Source: Flaccisagitta enflata
Lineage: Eukaryota; Chaetognatha; Sagittoidea; Aphragmophora
Assembly: GCA_965153355.1 (NCBI GenBank)
Contig: OZ231127.1
Coordinates: 16,740,001-16,804,000 of the forward strand
Direction: 5' to 3'
Length of the DNA stretch: 64,000 nt
The notes under the pieces were generated by a model. The model had not been told where the DNA came from. It made no database searches and worked only from the letters and a program-made list of their open reading frames with translations. A program made the translations under genes and the position numbers. Shown here in pieces: positions 62,830 through 64,000 of the stretch. Every line of letters begins with the position of its first letter. The first letter of the stretch is position 1.

Positions 62830-63400
62830 TGAACATCATTTGATATTAAAGAATAAACATTCGATATTAAAACAAACATTCAATATAAAAAATAAACATT
62901 CGATACGAAAACATAAACATTTGATGATAAAACATAAAAACTCGATTTCAAAAATAAACATTCAATATCAAAACAAACATTCGATAGTAAAACATAAACA
63001 TTCGATATTAAAACATAAGCATTCGATATTAAGACATGAACATTCGATATTAAAACATAAACATTCGATATTAAACATAAACATTCGATATTAAAACATA
63101 AACATTCGATATCAAAACAAACATTCGATATCAAAACAAACATTTGATATCAAAACAAACATTTGATATCAAAGAAAAGCAAACATTGATAATAAAACAA
63201 AACATTCGATATCAAAACATAAACATTCAACAAAAACATAAACTTTTCATATTTAAACATTAGTATTCGATATCAAAACAAAAACATTCGATATAAAACA
63301 TAAACATTCAATCTTGAAACATAAACATTCAATATTGAAACATAAACATTCGATATTGAAACATAAACATTCGATATTGAAACATAAACATTTGATATTG
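62830..63400. repeat. ACATTCGATATTAAAACATAA minisatellite
   Basis: About 27 degenerate copies of a unit of 18-21 bp. The unit is read as IKHKHS-type repeats, which are artefacts. Confidence 0.9.
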
Positions 63401-63770
63401 AACAACAACGACAACAATGACAACGACAATGACAACAACAATAACAACGACAATAACAATGACAACAACAACGACGACAACGACAACAATAACAACAACG
63501 ACAATGACAACATAACAACGACAACGACAACAACAATAATGACAACAACAACAACAACAATAACAATAATGACAACGACAACAAGCTAACAATAATGACA
63601 ACAACAAATAATGATAACGAGATAAATAACAACAATGACAACGACAACAACAACAATAACATGACAACAATAATGACAACAATGACAACAGCAATAATGA
63701 CAACGACAACAACAACAACAATGACAACAACAATGACAACAATGACAACAGCAACAATGACAACTAAGAA
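63401..63770. repeat. GACAACAACAAT-type tract
   Basis: An imperfect trinucleotide/hexanucleotide array of AAC, GAC and AAT triplets. Confidence 0.9.
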
Positions 63771-63819
63771 TGGACCAAAAACTATACAATGTAGAAGTCA
63801 CAAATTTCACACTTCTTAC

Positions 63820-63920
63820 CGCCGTAAACGCGTCCTGACTTTGAACAGAAAGCAGCTTTGCGCGCGGATGAATCGATGCACATCGCTTCTTAGCTTCATA
63901 CCAACTCACTTTCTCACTTT
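63820..63920 (-). CDS. C-type-lectin-like exon, second copy
   Basis: It has the same 101-base length, acceptor TTTCGCACAG and donor GTAAGAAG as 19213-19313, and encodes VSWYEAKKRCASIHPRAKLL then SVQSQDAFTA. The copy differs by a few substitutions; the final CMA is FTA. Similarity continues into both flanking introns, from about 63793 to the window end. Downstream on the minus strand there is only satellite, so its next exon is not recognisable here. Either a paralogous gene running from the right edge or a stray duplicated exon. Confidence 0.6.
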
Positions 63921-64000
63921 CTGTGCGAAACAAATTTAGTACAAGTGTATTCAGGATTCAAAGATTTAAAAGGAGAGTTTGAAAAAAGTGCTTCTTACGA

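Overview
The window is AT-rich, repeat-dense metazoan nuclear DNA. The evidence is a BEL/Pao LTR retrotransposon (a superfamily known only from animals), exons with GT-AG boundaries encoding pieces of a C-type-lectin-like domain, an apolipoprotein-L-like gene, and very many microsatellites and short non-autonomous mobile elements. A marine invertebrate is a reasonable guess; I cannot name a species.

Layout. 1-5 kb holds three large palindromes/inverted repeats, the third enclosing a satellite-filled element. 5.7-19.3 kb carries a phase-consistent chain of minus-strand exons (putative gene A, lectin-like at both ends), with an apparently intact single-exon ApoL-like gene on the plus strand at 6535-7428, inside the longest putative intron. 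7.5-13.7 kb is packed with two families of non-autonomous repeats. 22710-35457 is one BEL/Pao element: 732/725-bp near-identical LTRs, an intact 1008-codon Gag, a single TGA between Gag and the protease frame, a heavily frame-broken Pol, and an unusual Pro/Ser-rich third coding region. 35.5-42.7 kb carries a second phase-consistent minus-strand chain (putative gene B, four exons, 244 aa, one membrane segment) that begins at an ATG and ends at a stop 82 bp from the retrotransposon. 43-64 kb is mainly repeats: microsatellites, foldback elements, a second satellite-carrying element at 53.1-54.6 kb, and at the right edge a second copy of the first lectin exon.

The main unexplained signal is two repeat families whose ends keep a structure rather than a sequence. 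Family H (at least ten recognisable copies) begins near AACAAGGCC and ends TATAGAG-hairpin-CTAAAAA; the arm of the terminal hairpin differs between subfamilies, and the 5' subterminal word changes with it. Some copies are filled with private tandem arrays. Family G (nine copies) has long inverted arms around tandem repeats and a conserved tail ending in a short hairpin whose stem also differs between copies. Both resemble non-autonomous rolling-circle (Helentron/HINE, DINE-1-like) elements, but that assignment is inference.

Host exons were read by eye from splice sites and open frames without homology search; treat them as hypotheses of the stated confidence. Most long open frames elsewhere are translations of microsatellites or tandem repeats.
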